Notes: generated from the letters alone by a model not told the origin. Positions 15,651 through 23,916 are shown, counted from the stretch's first letter. The stretch is 35,073 nt of DNA from Streptomyces harenosi (GCF_011008945.1 NZ_WYCT01000035.1:1-35073); one strand, 5' to 3'. Program-made: numbers and translations.

Positions 15651-15697
15651 GCGGCCCCGTCGTAGGGATCTACCAGATCGATCCACGACGGGGCCGC
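15651..15697 (-). terminator. Terminator hairpin after the symporter gene
   Basis: GCGGCCCCGTCGT (15651-15663) pairs perfectly with 15685-15697, extended inside by GGATC/GATCC (15666-15670 with 15680-15684). It lies 11 nt after the symporter stop and isolates it from moaA. Confidence 0.85.
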
Positions 15698-15708
15698 CCG
15701 CGGGCGGG

Positions 15709-17337
15709 TCAGTGGGCGCCGGTACCGGTCAGGGACCGGACCTCCAGCTCCGCGTACTTGCCGGTGTCCGGCTCCTCCTTGGACAGGGTGGTGCCGAGCC
15801 AGCCCATCAGGAATCCGAACGGGATGGAGATGATCCCGGGGTTCTTCAGCGGGAACCAGGCGAAGTCGACGTCGGGGAACATCGCCTTGGGGTCGCCGGA
15901 GACGACCGGTGAGAACAGCACCAGGCCGACGGCGACGATCAGGCCGCCGTAGATCGACCACAGCGCGCCCTGGGTGGTGAACCGCTTCCAGAAGAGGCTG
16001 TAGAGGATCGTCGGCAGGTTGGCGGAGGCGGCGACGGCGAAGGCCAGGGCGACCAGGCCGGCCACGTTCAGGTCGCGGGCGAGGGCGCCGAGGGCGATGG
16101 AGACGACGCCGATGAAGACGGTGGCCCAGCGGGCCGCCCGCATCTCCTCCTTCTCGGTGGCCTGCCCCCGGCGGATGACGTTGGCGTAGATGTCGTGCGC
16201 GAAGGACGAGGACGAGGCGAGGGTGAGGCCGGCGACCACCGCCAGGATGGTCGCGAAGGCCACCGCCGAGATGGTGGCGAGCAGGATCGCGCCCCAGGCC
16301 GAGTCGACGCCGCCGATGTGCAGGGCGAGCAGGGGTGCCGCCGTGTTGCCGGACGGGTTGGACTCGATGATCTCCTTCTGCGAGATCAGCGCGGCGGCGC
16401 CGAAGCCGAGCGCGATGGTCATCAGGTAGAAGGCGCCGATGATGCCGATGGCCCAGTTCACCGACTTCCGGGCGGCCTTGGCGTTGGGCACCGTGTAGAA
16501 GCGGATCAGGATGTGCGGCAGGCCGGCGGTGCCCAGGACCAGGGCGATGCCGAGGGAGATGAAGTCCAGCTTGGAGGTGCCGGTGGCGCCGTACTGGAGG
16601 CCGGGCTCCAGGAAGGCCGCGCCCTTGCCGCTGTTCTCGGCGGCGGTGCCGAGCAGGTCGGAGATGTTGAAGTCGAACTTCAGCAGCACCAGGAAGGTGA
16701 TCAGCAGGGTGCCGCCGATGAGCAGCACCGCCTTGACCATCTGGACCCAGGTGGTGCCCTTCATGCCGCCGATGGAGACGTAGACGATCATCAGCACGCC
16801 GACCAGGGCGACGATGAGGATCTTGCCGGCGTCGGAGGTGATGCCGAGCAGCAGCGAGACCAGGACGCCGGCGCCCGCCATCTGGGCCAGCAGATAGAAG
16901 ATCGACACCACGATGGTGGAGGTGCCGGCGGCGGTGCGGACCGGGCGCTGGCGCATCCGGTAGGCGAGGACGTCGCCCATGGTGTAGCGGCCGGAGTTGC
17001 GCAGCGGCTCGGCGACCAGCAGCAGGGCCACCAGCCAGGCGACCAGGAAGCCGATGGAGTACAGGAACCCGTCGTAGCCGAAGATGGCGATGGCGCCGGC
17101 GATGCCGAGGAAGGACGCGGCGGACATGTAGTCGCCGGAGACGGCGAGTCCGTTCTGGAAGGCGCTGAACTGGCGGCCGCCCGCGTAGAAGTCGGCGGCG
17201 TCCTTGGTCTGGCGGCCGGCCCAGACGGTGATGCCGAGGGTGGCGACGACGAAGACCGCGAACAGGGAGATGATCAGGGGCCGGTGCTGGCTGGCCTCGT
17301 TGGCCGCGAGCGTCGTGGCCGTGGTGGCGAGGTTCAC
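15709..17337 (-). CDS. Sodium:solute symporter, ActP/MctP-like (acetate/monocarboxylate)
   Basis: A 542-aa integral membrane protein of the solute:sodium symporter family with about 13 helices. Features include GRQTKDAADFYAGGRQFSAF followed by NGLAVSGDYMSAASFLGIAG, the sodium-site region typical of the ActP/MctC acetate-pyruvate branch. The C-terminal part contains GFLMGWLGTTLS. It likely imports acetate or other short monocarboxylates with sodium or protons. The GTG start overlaps the stop of the DUF485 gene (GTGA) and has GGAGGG just upstream, so translation is coupled. DUF485 plus symporter is a recurrent pair in proteobacteria (YjcH-ActP) and actinobacteria. The exact substrate is inferred. 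Confidence 0.92.
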   Translation of the reverse strand: MNLATTATTLAANEASQHRPLIISLFAVFVVATLGITVWAGRQTKDAADFYAGGRQFSAFQNGLAVSGDYMSAASFLGIAGAIAIFGYDGFLYSIGFLVAWLVALLLVAEPLRNSGRYTMGDVLAYRMRQRPVRTAAGTSTIVVSIFYLLAQMAGAGVLVSLLLGITSDAGKILIVALVGVLMIVYVSIGGMKGTTWVQMVKAVLLIGGTLLITFLVLLKFDFNISDLLGTAAENSGKGAAFLEPGLQYGATGTSKLDFISLGIALVLGTAGLPHILIRFYTVPNAKAARKSVNWAIGIIGAFYLMTIALGFGAAALISQKEIIESNPSGNTAAPLLALHIGGVDSAWGAILLATISAVAFATILAVVAGLTLASSSSFAHDIYANVIRRGQATEKEEMRAARWATVFIGVVSIALGALARDLNVAGLVALAFAVAASANLPTILYSLFWKRFTTQGALWSIYGGLIVAVGLVLFSPVVSGDPKAMFPDVDFAWFPLKNPGIISIPFGFLMGWLGTTLSKEEPDTGKYAELEVRSLTGTGAH

Positions 17338-17690
17338 GCGCCGCCCTCCATCCGGGTCTTGATGGCCTCGGCCTTGGGGTCGAGCTTGGCGGCGGCGTGC
17401 CGCGAGTACCACCAGGCGATGAGGAACGTGGTGACGAACTGGGCGAGGCCGAGGACGAGCGCGACGTTGATGTTGCCGAACAGCCTGGCGCCCATGAAGT
17501 CGCCGGCGTAGTTCGACAGCAGCACGTACAGCAGGTACCAGGCGACGAAGGCGATCGTCAGCGGGAAGGCGAAGGAGCGGAAGGAGCGGCGCAGTTCACC
17601 GAACTCCGCGCTCTGCTGCACCTCGGCGAACTCCTCGGTGGAGGGGAGTCGGTGTTGCTCTTTCGAGGGGGGCGGTGCGTCGGTGGCCAC
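17334..17690 (-). CDS. DUF485 membrane protein (YjcH-like symporter partner)
   Basis: A 118-aa two-helix membrane protein of the DUF485 family, the usual partner of ActP-like symporters. The soluble N-terminus contains STEEFAEVQQSAEFGELRRS, then FAFPLTIAFVAWYLLYVLLS (helix 1) and a second helix LGLAQFVTTFLIAWWYSRHA. The start is GTG at 17690, preferred because GGAG lies 7 nt upstream; an ATG at 17714 is in frame but has a poorer site. It overlaps the symporter gene by 4 nt and is the first gene of the pair. A Crp-like palindrome lies about 45 nt upstream. Confidence 0.88.
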   Translation of the reverse strand: MATDAPPPSKEQHRLPSTEEFAEVQQSAEFGELRRSFRSFAFPLTIAFVAWYLLYVLLSNYAGDFMGARLFGNINVALVLGLAQFVTTFLIAWWYSRHAAAKLDPKAEAIKTRMEGGA

Positions 17691-17732
17691 GGAGTCTCCT
17701 CGTACGACGGACATGACGGCTTGGACCTCACG

Positions 17733-17746
17733 GTGATGTGGATCAC
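17733..17746. promoter_or_regulatory. Crp-like palindrome upstream of DUF485-symporter operon
   Basis: GTGATGTGGATCAC is a perfect GTGAT-N4-ATCAC dyad, flanked by CTCAC and GTGAG arms (17727-17751) with one bulged base. It resembles the Crp consensus GTG-N6-GNCAC of actinobacteria with one mismatch. Acetate-uptake genes are common Crp targets. The dyad is seen; the factor is inferred. Confidence 0.5.
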
Positions 17747-17751
17747 GTGAG

Positions 17752-18015
17752 CCGGGTCGCGATGGTAGGCGCCCGGGGAGTGATCCGACAGGGGGCACGA
17801 CGCTGCTCGTGCTCCTTGTCCAACGTCACGGGGCGAGGCGGGTACCGGTTCAAGCGGCGGGGTCACTTTCCGAAGTCCGCGGAAGTCACCCCTTGTGAGT
17901 CATTGCTGGCCAGCGAGTCCGGGAGATAGCTTCACCCTGCACCACCCGTCATGTACCTGCCCGAGCACCACCTGTGTCTCGGGCCGGTTTCGTTTCCGGA
18001 TGATGTGGAGACCCC
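17752..18015. other. Intergenic region between the symporter operon and subtilase 1
   Basis: No supported gene. A partial dyad, GGTCACTT...AAGTCACC with an inner TTCCG/CGGAA (17861-17889), may be an operator for subtilase 1, whose transcript must start downstream of it. Apart from this I see nothing specific. Confidence 0.4.
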
Positions 18016-19554
18016 ATGGCTCATCTGCCTTCCAGACGCCGGCTCGCCCTCACCGTGCCGCTGGCCCTGTCGCTGACCGCCACGCTCGGCTTCCTGCCGG
18101 CGGCCGCGTCCACCGCACCGAGCGCCGCGCAGGCCGCGGGCTCCGCCCGGGCGGCGGACGCCCCCGAGCTGGCGTACGTCGTCAACACGGCGACGGACCA
18201 CCGCACCCTCGCGTCGGTCAAGAAGGCGATCGCGGCGGCCGGCGGCACCGTGGTGGCCACGTACGGGAAGATCGGCGTGATCGTCGTCCACTCCGCGAAC
18301 CCCGCCTTCGCGCAGGAGATCCGCGCCGTGCGCGGCGTGCAGTCGGCCGGTGCCACGCGCACCGCGCCGCTGACCGCCGCGGGCACCACCGACGCGGGCG
18401 CGGCGGAGTTCCTGACCGGGGCGCAGGCCGCGAAGACCGCGCGGGCCTCCGCCGCCGAGCCGGGCAGCGAGCCCCTCGAGGCCGACCAGTGGGACCTGCG
18501 CGCGATAGGCGCCGACAAGGCCGCGCAGATCAACCCGGGCAGCCGCAAGGTGACCGTCGCCGTCATCGACACCGGCGTCGACGACACCCACCCGGACCTG
18601 GCCCCGAACTTCTCCGCGGCCCAGTCCGCCAACTGCGTGGGCGGCAAGGCGGACACCAGCGAGGGCGCCTGGCGCCCGTACACCGCCGACGACTACCACG
18701 GCACGCACGTGGCCGGGGAGATAGCCGCCGCCCGCAACGGCATCGGCGTCGCCGGTGTCGCTCCGGGCGTGAAGGTGTCGAGCATCAAGGTGAGCGACCC
18801 GGACAGCGGCCTGTTCTACCCCGAGAACGTCGTGTGCGCCTTCGTCTTCGCCGCCGACCACGGCGTGGAGATCACGAACAACAGCTACTACGTGGACCCG
18901 TGGCTGTACAACTGCATGGACGACCCCGACCAGAAGGCGATCGTCGACGCGGTCAACCGGGCCCAGCTCTACGCCCAGAAGAAGGGCACCCTGCACCTGG
19001 CCTCGGCCGGCAACTCCAACCACGACCTGGACGCCGACGCCATCGTCGACAAGACCAGCCCCAACGACACCACGCCGGTGACGCGGACCATCGACCCGCA
19101 CGAGTGCTTCGACGTGCCGACCCAGCTCCCGGGCGTGGTCACGGTCAGCGCCACGGGCGTACAGAACCTCAAGTCGTACTACTCCTCCTACGGCCGGGGT
19201 GTCGTGGACGTCGCGGCCCCGGGCGGTGACCGGCTCTACCAGCTCCCGGACACGCCGTCGAAGGACGGCCGGGTCCTGTCCACCATGCCGAACAACCAGT
19301 ACGCCTTCCTGCAGGGCACGTCGATGGCCTCGCCGCACGCCGCGGGCGTCGCCGCGCTGCTGAAGTCGACCTACCCGCGCGCCACCCCCGCCCAGCTCCA
19401 GGCGCTGCTGAAGGCCCAGGCGGACAACCCGGGCTGCCCGGCCTCCTACGACCAGAACGGCGACGGCACCCAGGACGCGGTGTGCGAGGGCGGCCGGCGC
19501 GTCAACGGCTTCTACGGCCACGGCATCGTCAACGCGCTGCGCGCGGTGAAGTGA
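18016..19554 (+). CDS. Secreted subtilisin-like serine protease 1 (S8)
   Basis: A 512-aa exported protease. A signal peptide (about residues 1-40, three Arg then a hydrophobic core) is followed by an I9-like propeptide (about 50-120, YVVNTATDHRTLASVKKAIA). The catalytic S8 domain has the triad D185 in VIDTGVDDTHPD, H231 in YHGTHVAGE and S436 in GTSMASPHAAG; the oxyanion Asn is in SAGN. Insertions carry cysteines (ANCVGG, VVCAF, YNCMDD, HECFD), and near the C-terminus DQNGDGTQD is an EF-hand-like calcium loop beside two more Cys. The ATG at 18016 follows GTGGAGA. A paralogue starts 49 nt downstream. Confidence 0.94.
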   Translation: MAHLPSRRRLALTVPLALSLTATLGFLPAAASTAPSAAQAAGSARAADAPELAYVVNTATDHRTLASVKKAIAAAGGTVVATYGKIGVIVVHSANPAFAQEIRAVRGVQSAGATRTAPLTAAGTTDAGAAEFLTGAQAAKTARASAAEPGSEPLEADQWDLRAIGADKAAQINPGSRKVTVAVIDTGVDDTHPDLAPNFSAAQSANCVGGKADTSEGAWRPYTADDYHGTHVAGEIAAARNGIGVAGVAPGVKVSSIKVSDPDSGLFYPENVVCAFVFAADHGVEITNNSYYVDPWLYNCMDDPDQKAIVDAVNRAQLYAQKKGTLHLASAGNSNHDLDADAIVDKTSPNDTTPVTRTIDPHECFDVPTQLPGVVTVSATGVQNLKSYYSSYGRGVVDVAAPGGDRLYQLPDTPSKDGRVLSTMPNNQYAFLQGTSMASPHAAGVAALLKSTYPRATPAQLQALLKAQADNPGCPASYDQNGDGTQDAVCEGGRRVNGFYGHGIVNALRAVK

Positions 19555-19603
19555 CCCGCGGGCCAGGGGATTTCCGCACTCGAACGAACGGGAGACACCA
19601 CCT

Positions 19604-21118
19604 ATGACAGCGCCACACCCGCGCCGCCGCCGCACGCTGGCGGTCCCGGCCGGTATGGCCCTGGCGACGGCCCTCGCCCTGCTGCCGGGCGGGCCGGCCG
19701 CCGCCGCGGACGGCCCGTCGGCCACGGCCGACGCGGCGTCGCTGAGCTATGTCGTCAACGTCCTTCCCGGCCAGGCCCCTTCGCCACAGGTGAAGCGGGC
19801 GATAGCCGAGGCCGGCGGCACCATCGTGACGTCGTACGACCGGATAGGCGTGATCGTCGTCCACGCGGACGGCCCCGGCTTCGCCGAGGCGGTCCGCGCG
19901 GTGCGCGGGGTGCACTCGGCCGGTGCCACCCGCACCGCGCCGCTGCCGTCGGCCGTCACGGCCGACCTGGGCACCCCGAAGGTGCTCGGCGCGCGGGAGG
20001 TCGCCGCCGCCGGCGCCACCGCCGGCCAGGATCCGCTGCAGAAGTACCAGTGGGACCTGCCCGCCATCAAGGCGGACAAGGCGCACGAGAAGTCGCTGGG
20101 CAGTTCCCGGGTGACGGTCGCCGTGATCGACACCGGTGTCGACGACACCCACCCCGACATAGCGCCGAACTTCGACCGCGCGGCCTCGGCCGACTGTGTG
20201 TCGGGCAAGCCGGACACCACCGACGGCGCCTGGCGGCCGGGTCCGGGCGAGAGCGCCCACGGCACGCACGTGGCCGGGGAGATCGCCGCCGCCAAGAACG
20301 GCGTCGGCATGACGGGGGTGGCGCCCGGCGTGAAGGTCTCCGGCATCAAGGTGTCCAACCCGGACGGCTTCTTCTACACCGAGGCCGTGGTGTGCGGCTT
20401 CATGTGGGCGGCCGAGCACGGCGTGGAGGTGACCAACAACAGCTATTACACCGATCCCTGGTACTTCAACTGCAAGGACGACCCGGACCAGAGGGCCCTC
20501 GTGGAGGCCGTGACGCGGGCGTCGCGGTACGCGGAGCGCAAGGGCGCGGTCAACGTCGCCGCGGCGGGCAACGAGAACTACGACCTCGCGGCCGACGAGA
20601 TCGCCGACCCCTCCTCCCCCAACGACACCACGCCCTCCGACCGGGTCGTCGACCCGTCCGAGTGCTACGACATCCCGACCCAGTTGCCGGGGGTCGTGAC
20701 GGTCGCGGCGACCGGCGCGAAGGGCATCAAGTCGTCCTTCTCCAACCACGGCCTGGGCGTCGTCGACATCGCCGCGCCCGGCGGTGACTCGACGGAGTAC
20801 CAGAAGCCGGAGCCGCCCGCCGACAACGGCATGGTCCTGGGCACGCTGCCCGGCGGCAAGTGGGGCTACATGGCCGGTACGTCGATGGCGTCGCCGCACG
20901 TCGCGGGCGTCGCCGCGCTCATCAGGTCGACGCATCCGGACGCCTCCCCGGCCAAGGTGAAGTCGCTGCTCTACGCGCAGGCCGACGCCACGCCGTGCAC
21001 GACGCCGTACGACATCGACGGCGACGGCGAGACCGACGCGGTGTGCGAGGGCACGGCGGAGCGCAACGGCTTCTACGGCCACGGCATCGCGGACGCGCTG
21101 GACGCGGTCACGAAGTAG
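19604..21118 (+). CDS. Secreted subtilisin-like serine protease 2 (S8), tandem paralogue
   Basis: A 504-aa exported protease with the same plan as its upstream neighbour: a signal peptide with RRRR and an Ala/Leu core (about residues 1-35), an I9-like propeptide, then the S8 domain with D176, H222 and S427. The cysteine positions (ADCVSG, VVCGF, FNCKDD, SECYD), the loop DIDGDGETD with CEG, and the end GFYGHGIADAL are all shared. This points to a tandem duplication followed by clear divergence of the signal and propeptide regions. A GGGAGA site precedes the ATG. The two genes lie 49 nt apart with no hairpin between them, so they are probably co-transcribed. Confidence 0.94.
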   Translation: MTAPHPRRRRTLAVPAGMALATALALLPGGPAAAADGPSATADAASLSYVVNVLPGQAPSPQVKRAIAEAGGTIVTSYDRIGVIVVHADGPGFAEAVRAVRGVHSAGATRTAPLPSAVTADLGTPKVLGAREVAAAGATAGQDPLQKYQWDLPAIKADKAHEKSLGSSRVTVAVIDTGVDDTHPDIAPNFDRAASADCVSGKPDTTDGAWRPGPGESAHGTHVAGEIAAAKNGVGMTGVAPGVKVSGIKVSNPDGFFYTEAVVCGFMWAAEHGVEVTNNSYYTDPWYFNCKDDPDQRALVEAVTRASRYAERKGAVNVAAAGNENYDLAADEIADPSSPNDTTPSDRVVDPSECYDIPTQLPGVVTVAATGAKGIKSSFSNHGLGVVDIAAPGGDSTEYQKPEPPADNGMVLGTLPGGKWGYMAGTSMASPHVAGVAALIRSTHPDASPAKVKSLLYAQADATPCTTPYDIDGDGETDAVCEGTAERNGFYGHGIADALDAVTK

Positions 21119-21156
21119 CGCGGTCCTCGTCCTCCCCGGACGACGCCGACGCGAGC

Positions 21157-21274
21157 GGGCCCGTCCGCGGTGACGCGGGCGGGCCCGTGCGCGGTTGCCC
21201 GGACGGGCCCGTGCGCGGTTGACCGGACGGGCCGTGCGCGGTTGACCGGGCGGGCCGTGCGCGGTGACGCGGGC
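21157..21274. repeat. Five tandem copies of a 23-24-bp repeat
   Basis: Copies at 21157-21180, 21181-21204, 21205-21228, 21229-21251 and 21252-21274 share the core GGGCCCGTGCGCGGTTG, with one base missing in the last two (GGGCCGTGCGCGG). They lie between subtilase 2 and the exonuclease gene, outside any supported ORF. There are no spacers, so this is a minisatellite, not a CRISPR array. Confidence 0.85.
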
Positions 21275-21436
21275 GACCGCGCCTCCGCGAACCGGTCCCC
21301 GGGGCAGGGAATCTGACCGCGAGTCGCCGGAAAACCCGATGAATCAGTACACCTCGGTCATTCCCGGCTCGGCGGGCCGCCCAGGGGGCGACCTGACGGG
21401 CGGCGCTGTCAGTCGCGGCCCGTATCCTCAGGGACC
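21275..21436. other. Region between the repeat array and the exonuclease gene
   Basis: No supported gene. It presumably carries the exonuclease promoter: CGTATCCTCAGGGACC just before the ATG includes TATCCT (21423-21428), a possible -10 8 nt from the ATG, which would leave almost no leader. I see nothing else specific. Confidence 0.4.
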
Positions 21437-22423
21437 ATGCTCGAAGACCCCACGACCGCAGTGCCCCCTCCCCCAGCGTGGCCGGCCGCGTATCCGCAGG
21501 GATACGCGGTCGTTGACGTGGAGACCACCGGCCTGGCCCGCGACGACCGGATCATCTCCGCGGCCGTCTACCGGCTGGACGCGCGGGGCGAGGTCGAGGA
21601 CCACTGGTACACGCTGGTCAACCCCGAGCGGGACCCGGGTCCGGTGTGGATACACGGTCTGACGAGCGACGTTCTGCAAGGGGCGCCCCTGTTCCGGGAC
21701 ATCGCCGAGGAGTTCGCGGCCCGGCTCGACGGCCGGGTGCTCGTCGCGCACAACGCCGTCTTCGACTGGCAGATGATCGCCCGGGAGTACGCGCGCGCGG
21801 AGCGCGAGGCGCCGGTGCGGCAACGGCTGTGCACCATCGCCCTCTCCAAGGAGCTCGGCCTGCCGCTGCCCAACCACAAGCTGGAGTCGCTGGCCGCGCA
21901 TTTCGGTGTCGTCCAGAAGCGGGCCCACCACGCCCTGGACGACGCCCGTGTGCTGGCGGAGGCGTTCCGGCCCAGCCTGGCCGCAGCGGCGGCGGGCGGC
22001 GTCCGGCTGCCGCTGCACGAGTGCCGGCCGCTGACCGAGTGGTCGGACCGGCCCGCGCCCCGGATCGGACGGCAGGCGGCGTACGGCGGCTACCGGGGGA
22101 ACGGCTGGCGGCCCTCGCGCAAGAGGCCCGCGTGCCCCTATCCCAACCCGGGCCGGTACGAAGAGGGCAAACGCCTCAAGCAGGGCATGCGGGTCGCCTT
22201 CTCGGGGGACACCTCCGTCGAGCGGGAGCTGCTGGAGGACCGCGCGACGGAGGCCGGGCTGCACGTCGCGTCCAGCCTGTCCCGGCTGACCAGCCTGCTG
22301 GTGACCAACGACCCGGACTCGGGCACGTCGAAGGTGGTCAAGGCGCGCCAGTTCGGGACGCCGATCGTGGACGAGGCCGCCTTCGGCCAGCTCCTCGGCG
22401 ACGTCGAGCCGGCGGACGGCTGA
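21437..22423 (+). CDS. DEDDh 3'-5' exonuclease fused to a BRCT domain
   Basis: A 328-aa protein. Residues about 22-185 form a DnaQ-like exonuclease: ExoI is VVDVETTG (D27, E29), ExoII is LVAHNAVFDWQM, and ExoIII is HHALDDARV with the DEDDh His and Asp. Residues about 238-325 resemble a BRCT domain (GMRVAFSGD, then AGLHVASSLSRLTSLLVTND and GTPIVDEAAF). A Pro/Arg/Tyr-rich linker joins the two. Such fusions are found in actinobacteria and are related to the epsilon subunit of DNA polymerase III; BRCT usually binds DNA ends or phosphoproteins. A repair or RNA-processing role is inferred. The start ATG has no good ribosome binding site, suggesting a leaderless mRNA. Confidence 0.9.
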   Translation: MLEDPTTAVPPPPAWPAAYPQGYAVVDVETTGLARDDRIISAAVYRLDARGEVEDHWYTLVNPERDPGPVWIHGLTSDVLQGAPLFRDIAEEFAARLDGRVLVAHNAVFDWQMIAREYARAEREAPVRQRLCTIALSKELGLPLPNHKLESLAAHFGVVQKRAHHALDDARVLAEAFRPSLAAAAAGGVRLPLHECRPLTEWSDRPAPRIGRQAAYGGYRGNGWRPSRKRPACPYPNPGRYEEGKRLKQGMRVAFSGDTSVERELLEDRATEAGLHVASSLSRLTSLLVTNDPDSGTSKVVKARQFGTPIVDEAAFGQLLGDVEPADG

Positions 22424-22424
22424 C

Positions 22425-22610
22425 CGGACGGACGGACGGACGGTCCCGTACGGACGGACGGACGGACGGTCCCGTACGGACGGACGGACGGACGGTCCCG
22501 TACGGACGGACGGACGTACGGGTGGGTGGGCGGACGGGTGCGCACGCCGGGCGGACGGTTCCGTACCTACGGACGTACGGACGTACGGCCGGACGGGCGG
22601 ACGGACCGGC
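22425..22610. repeat. GGAC microsatellite within 26-bp tandem repeats
   Basis: Three identical 26-bp units at 22425-22450, 22451-22476 and 22477-22502 each contain four to five GGAC tetramers followed by GGTCCCGTA. A fourth, degenerate unit and related CGGACGTACGG blocks continue to about 22610. The array starts 2 nt after the exonuclease stop. Each GGTCCCGTACGGAC junction can fold on itself, so the array may form hairpins. No ORF here looks coding. Confidence 0.9.
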
Positions 22611-22763
22611 CGGCCGGGCAGGGGCCCGCGCGGCCGCGGGCGCCCCGTGCGGGGCCGCCGCGGCGGACCGGCCGCGGCCCGGGCCGGTGCGGACGGGTGA
22701 TTGCCGGGCGACTCGCCCGGCGCCCGCTCGCCCGCGCGGCGGCGACGGCTCACCCTGTGGCCC
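22611..22763. other. GC-rich spacer before the zinc-cluster gene
   Basis: No gene is supported. The sequence is extremely GC-rich with short inverted G/C blocks; no clear promoter or terminator was recognised. Confidence 0.4.
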
Positions 22764-22997
22764 ATGGCGACATGTGAAGTCTGCGGCAACAACTACGGCA
22801 TGACGTTCGAGATCCACGCCCAGGGCGCGGTGCACGTCTTCGACTGCTTCTCCTGCGCGATCCACCGCATGGCCCCCATCTGCGAGCACTGCCGGGTGCA
22901 GATCATCGGCCAGGGCGTCGAGGTCGAGGGCCACTGGTACTGCGGCGCCCACTGCGCCCGCGCCGAGGGGAAGGCGGGCATCGTCGACCGGGTCTGA
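22764..22997 (+). CDS. Small Cys4-type zinc-binding protein, unknown function
   Basis: A 77-aa protein with four CxxC-like pairs: CEVCGN, CFSC, CEHC and CGAHC, plus His residues (AVHVF, HRM, HWYC). The layout suggests two zinc-binding knuckles, similar to LIM/RING or treble-clef folds. The closing segment WYCGAHCARAEGKAG is helix-like. I recognise the pattern but cannot name the family or role; a nucleic-acid or protein-binding adaptor is plausible. The ATG at 22764 is used because the first CxxC follows at once; the upstream in-frame part is Arg/Pro low complexity. It lies 47 nt before SURF1 and may be a separate transcription unit. Confidence 0.8.
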   Translation: MATCEVCGNNYGMTFEIHAQGAVHVFDCFSCAIHRMAPICEHCRVQIIGQGVEVEGHWYCGAHCARAEGKAGIVDRV

Positions 22998-23032
22998 GCG
23001 CACCCGGGTGGGGGCACCCCACGGCCGGGTTG

Positions 23033-23038
23033 TACCGT
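23033..23038 (+). promoter_or_regulatory. -10 box giving a leaderless SURF1 transcript
   Basis: TACCGT is followed, after 6 nt, by the GTG of the SURF1 gene, so transcription would start at or next to the start codon. No ribosome binding site is present, which supports a leaderless mRNA. Confidence 0.45.
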
Positions 23039-23044
23039 CGTGGG

Positions 23045-23839
23045 GTGTACCGCTTCCTGTTGTCCCGCCAGTGGGTGATCCTCACCCTCGTGGCGCTCGC
23101 GCTCATCCCGACGATGATCGAGCTGGGCTTCTGGCAGCTACACCGCCATGAGCACAAGGTCGCGCTGAACCGGGTGATCGCCGACTCGCTGGCGGCCCGG
23201 CCCGTGCCCGCCGAGTCCCTGACCTCGCCCGGGGCCGAGGTCGAGCGGGACAAGCTGTACCGCCGGGTGACGGCGAGAGGGCACTTCGACCCCGCCGGCG
23301 AGGTCGTCGTGCGCCGCCGCACCAACGCGGACGACGAGGTCGGCTACCACGTGCTGACCCCCTTCGTCCTCGACGACGGCAAGGTCCTGGTCGTCAACCG
23401 CGGCTGGGTCCCCGGGGACCGCAGGAGCCAGTCGGCGTTCCCGGAGGTCCCGGCGCCCCCGGAGGGGGAGATCACCGTCACCGGACGGCTGATGCCCGAC
23501 GAGACGACCGAGGGCAGCGGCATCAAGAACGTCCAGGGCCTGCCGGACCGCCAGGTCATGCTGATCAACAGCCGGCAGCAGGCCGAGCGGCTCGGCGAGC
23601 AGGTCCTCGGCGGCTATGTGGAGCTCACCGCCCCGAAGCCCTCGGGCGGCTCCCCCGAACTGCTCCCGGCCCCCGAGCACGACGACATCGGCCCGCACCT
23701 GGCGTACGCCATCCAGTGGTGGCTGTTCGCCGCGGCCGTCCCGTTCGGCTGGTTGGTGCTGGTCCGCCGCGAGGCCCGGGAGCGGGCGGGGGCGGCCAGC
23801 GAGGAGGAGACGGAAGCGGCACAGCCGGCGGCGGTGTAG
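23045..23839 (+). CDS. SURF1 family cytochrome oxidase biogenesis protein
   Basis: A 264-aa membrane protein of the SURF1 (SHY1) family, which helps insert heme a or assemble the cytochrome c oxidase core. An N-terminal helix (about residues 12-30, VILTLVALALIPTMIELGFWQ) and the signature GFWQLHRHEHK are followed by a large periplasmic-side domain containing VVRRRT and VLVVNRGWVPGDRR. A second helix (about 222-242, AIQWWLFAAAVPFGWLVL) ends the domain, and a charged Glu/Ala-rich tail follows. The two-helix plan with GWVP is typical. The GTG at 23045 is preferred over the in-frame TTG at 23030, since the -10 box at 23033 would make the longer start untranscribed. Confidence 0.9.
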   Translation: MYRFLLSRQWVILTLVALALIPTMIELGFWQLHRHEHKVALNRVIADSLAARPVPAESLTSPGAEVERDKLYRRVTARGHFDPAGEVVVRRRTNADDEVGYHVLTPFVLDDGKVLVVNRGWVPGDRRSQSAFPEVPAPPEGEITVTGRLMPDETTEGSGIKNVQGLPDRQVMLINSRQQAERLGEQVLGGYVELTAPKPSGGSPELLPAPEHDDIGPHLAYAIQWWLFAAAVPFGWLVLVRREARERAGAASEEETEAAQPAAV

Positions 23840-23916
23840 CACCCGCGCCCGGCGTCCCGCACCGCGGGCGGTGTCCTGCCTGATTGCCCCGTCACCCGCC
23901 GGGAAGACGGAATGCC

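Noticed and set aside
22425..22610. CRISPR array
   Set aside because: The repeats are head-to-tail without unique spacers and no cas genes are present; it is a microsatellite/minisatellite.
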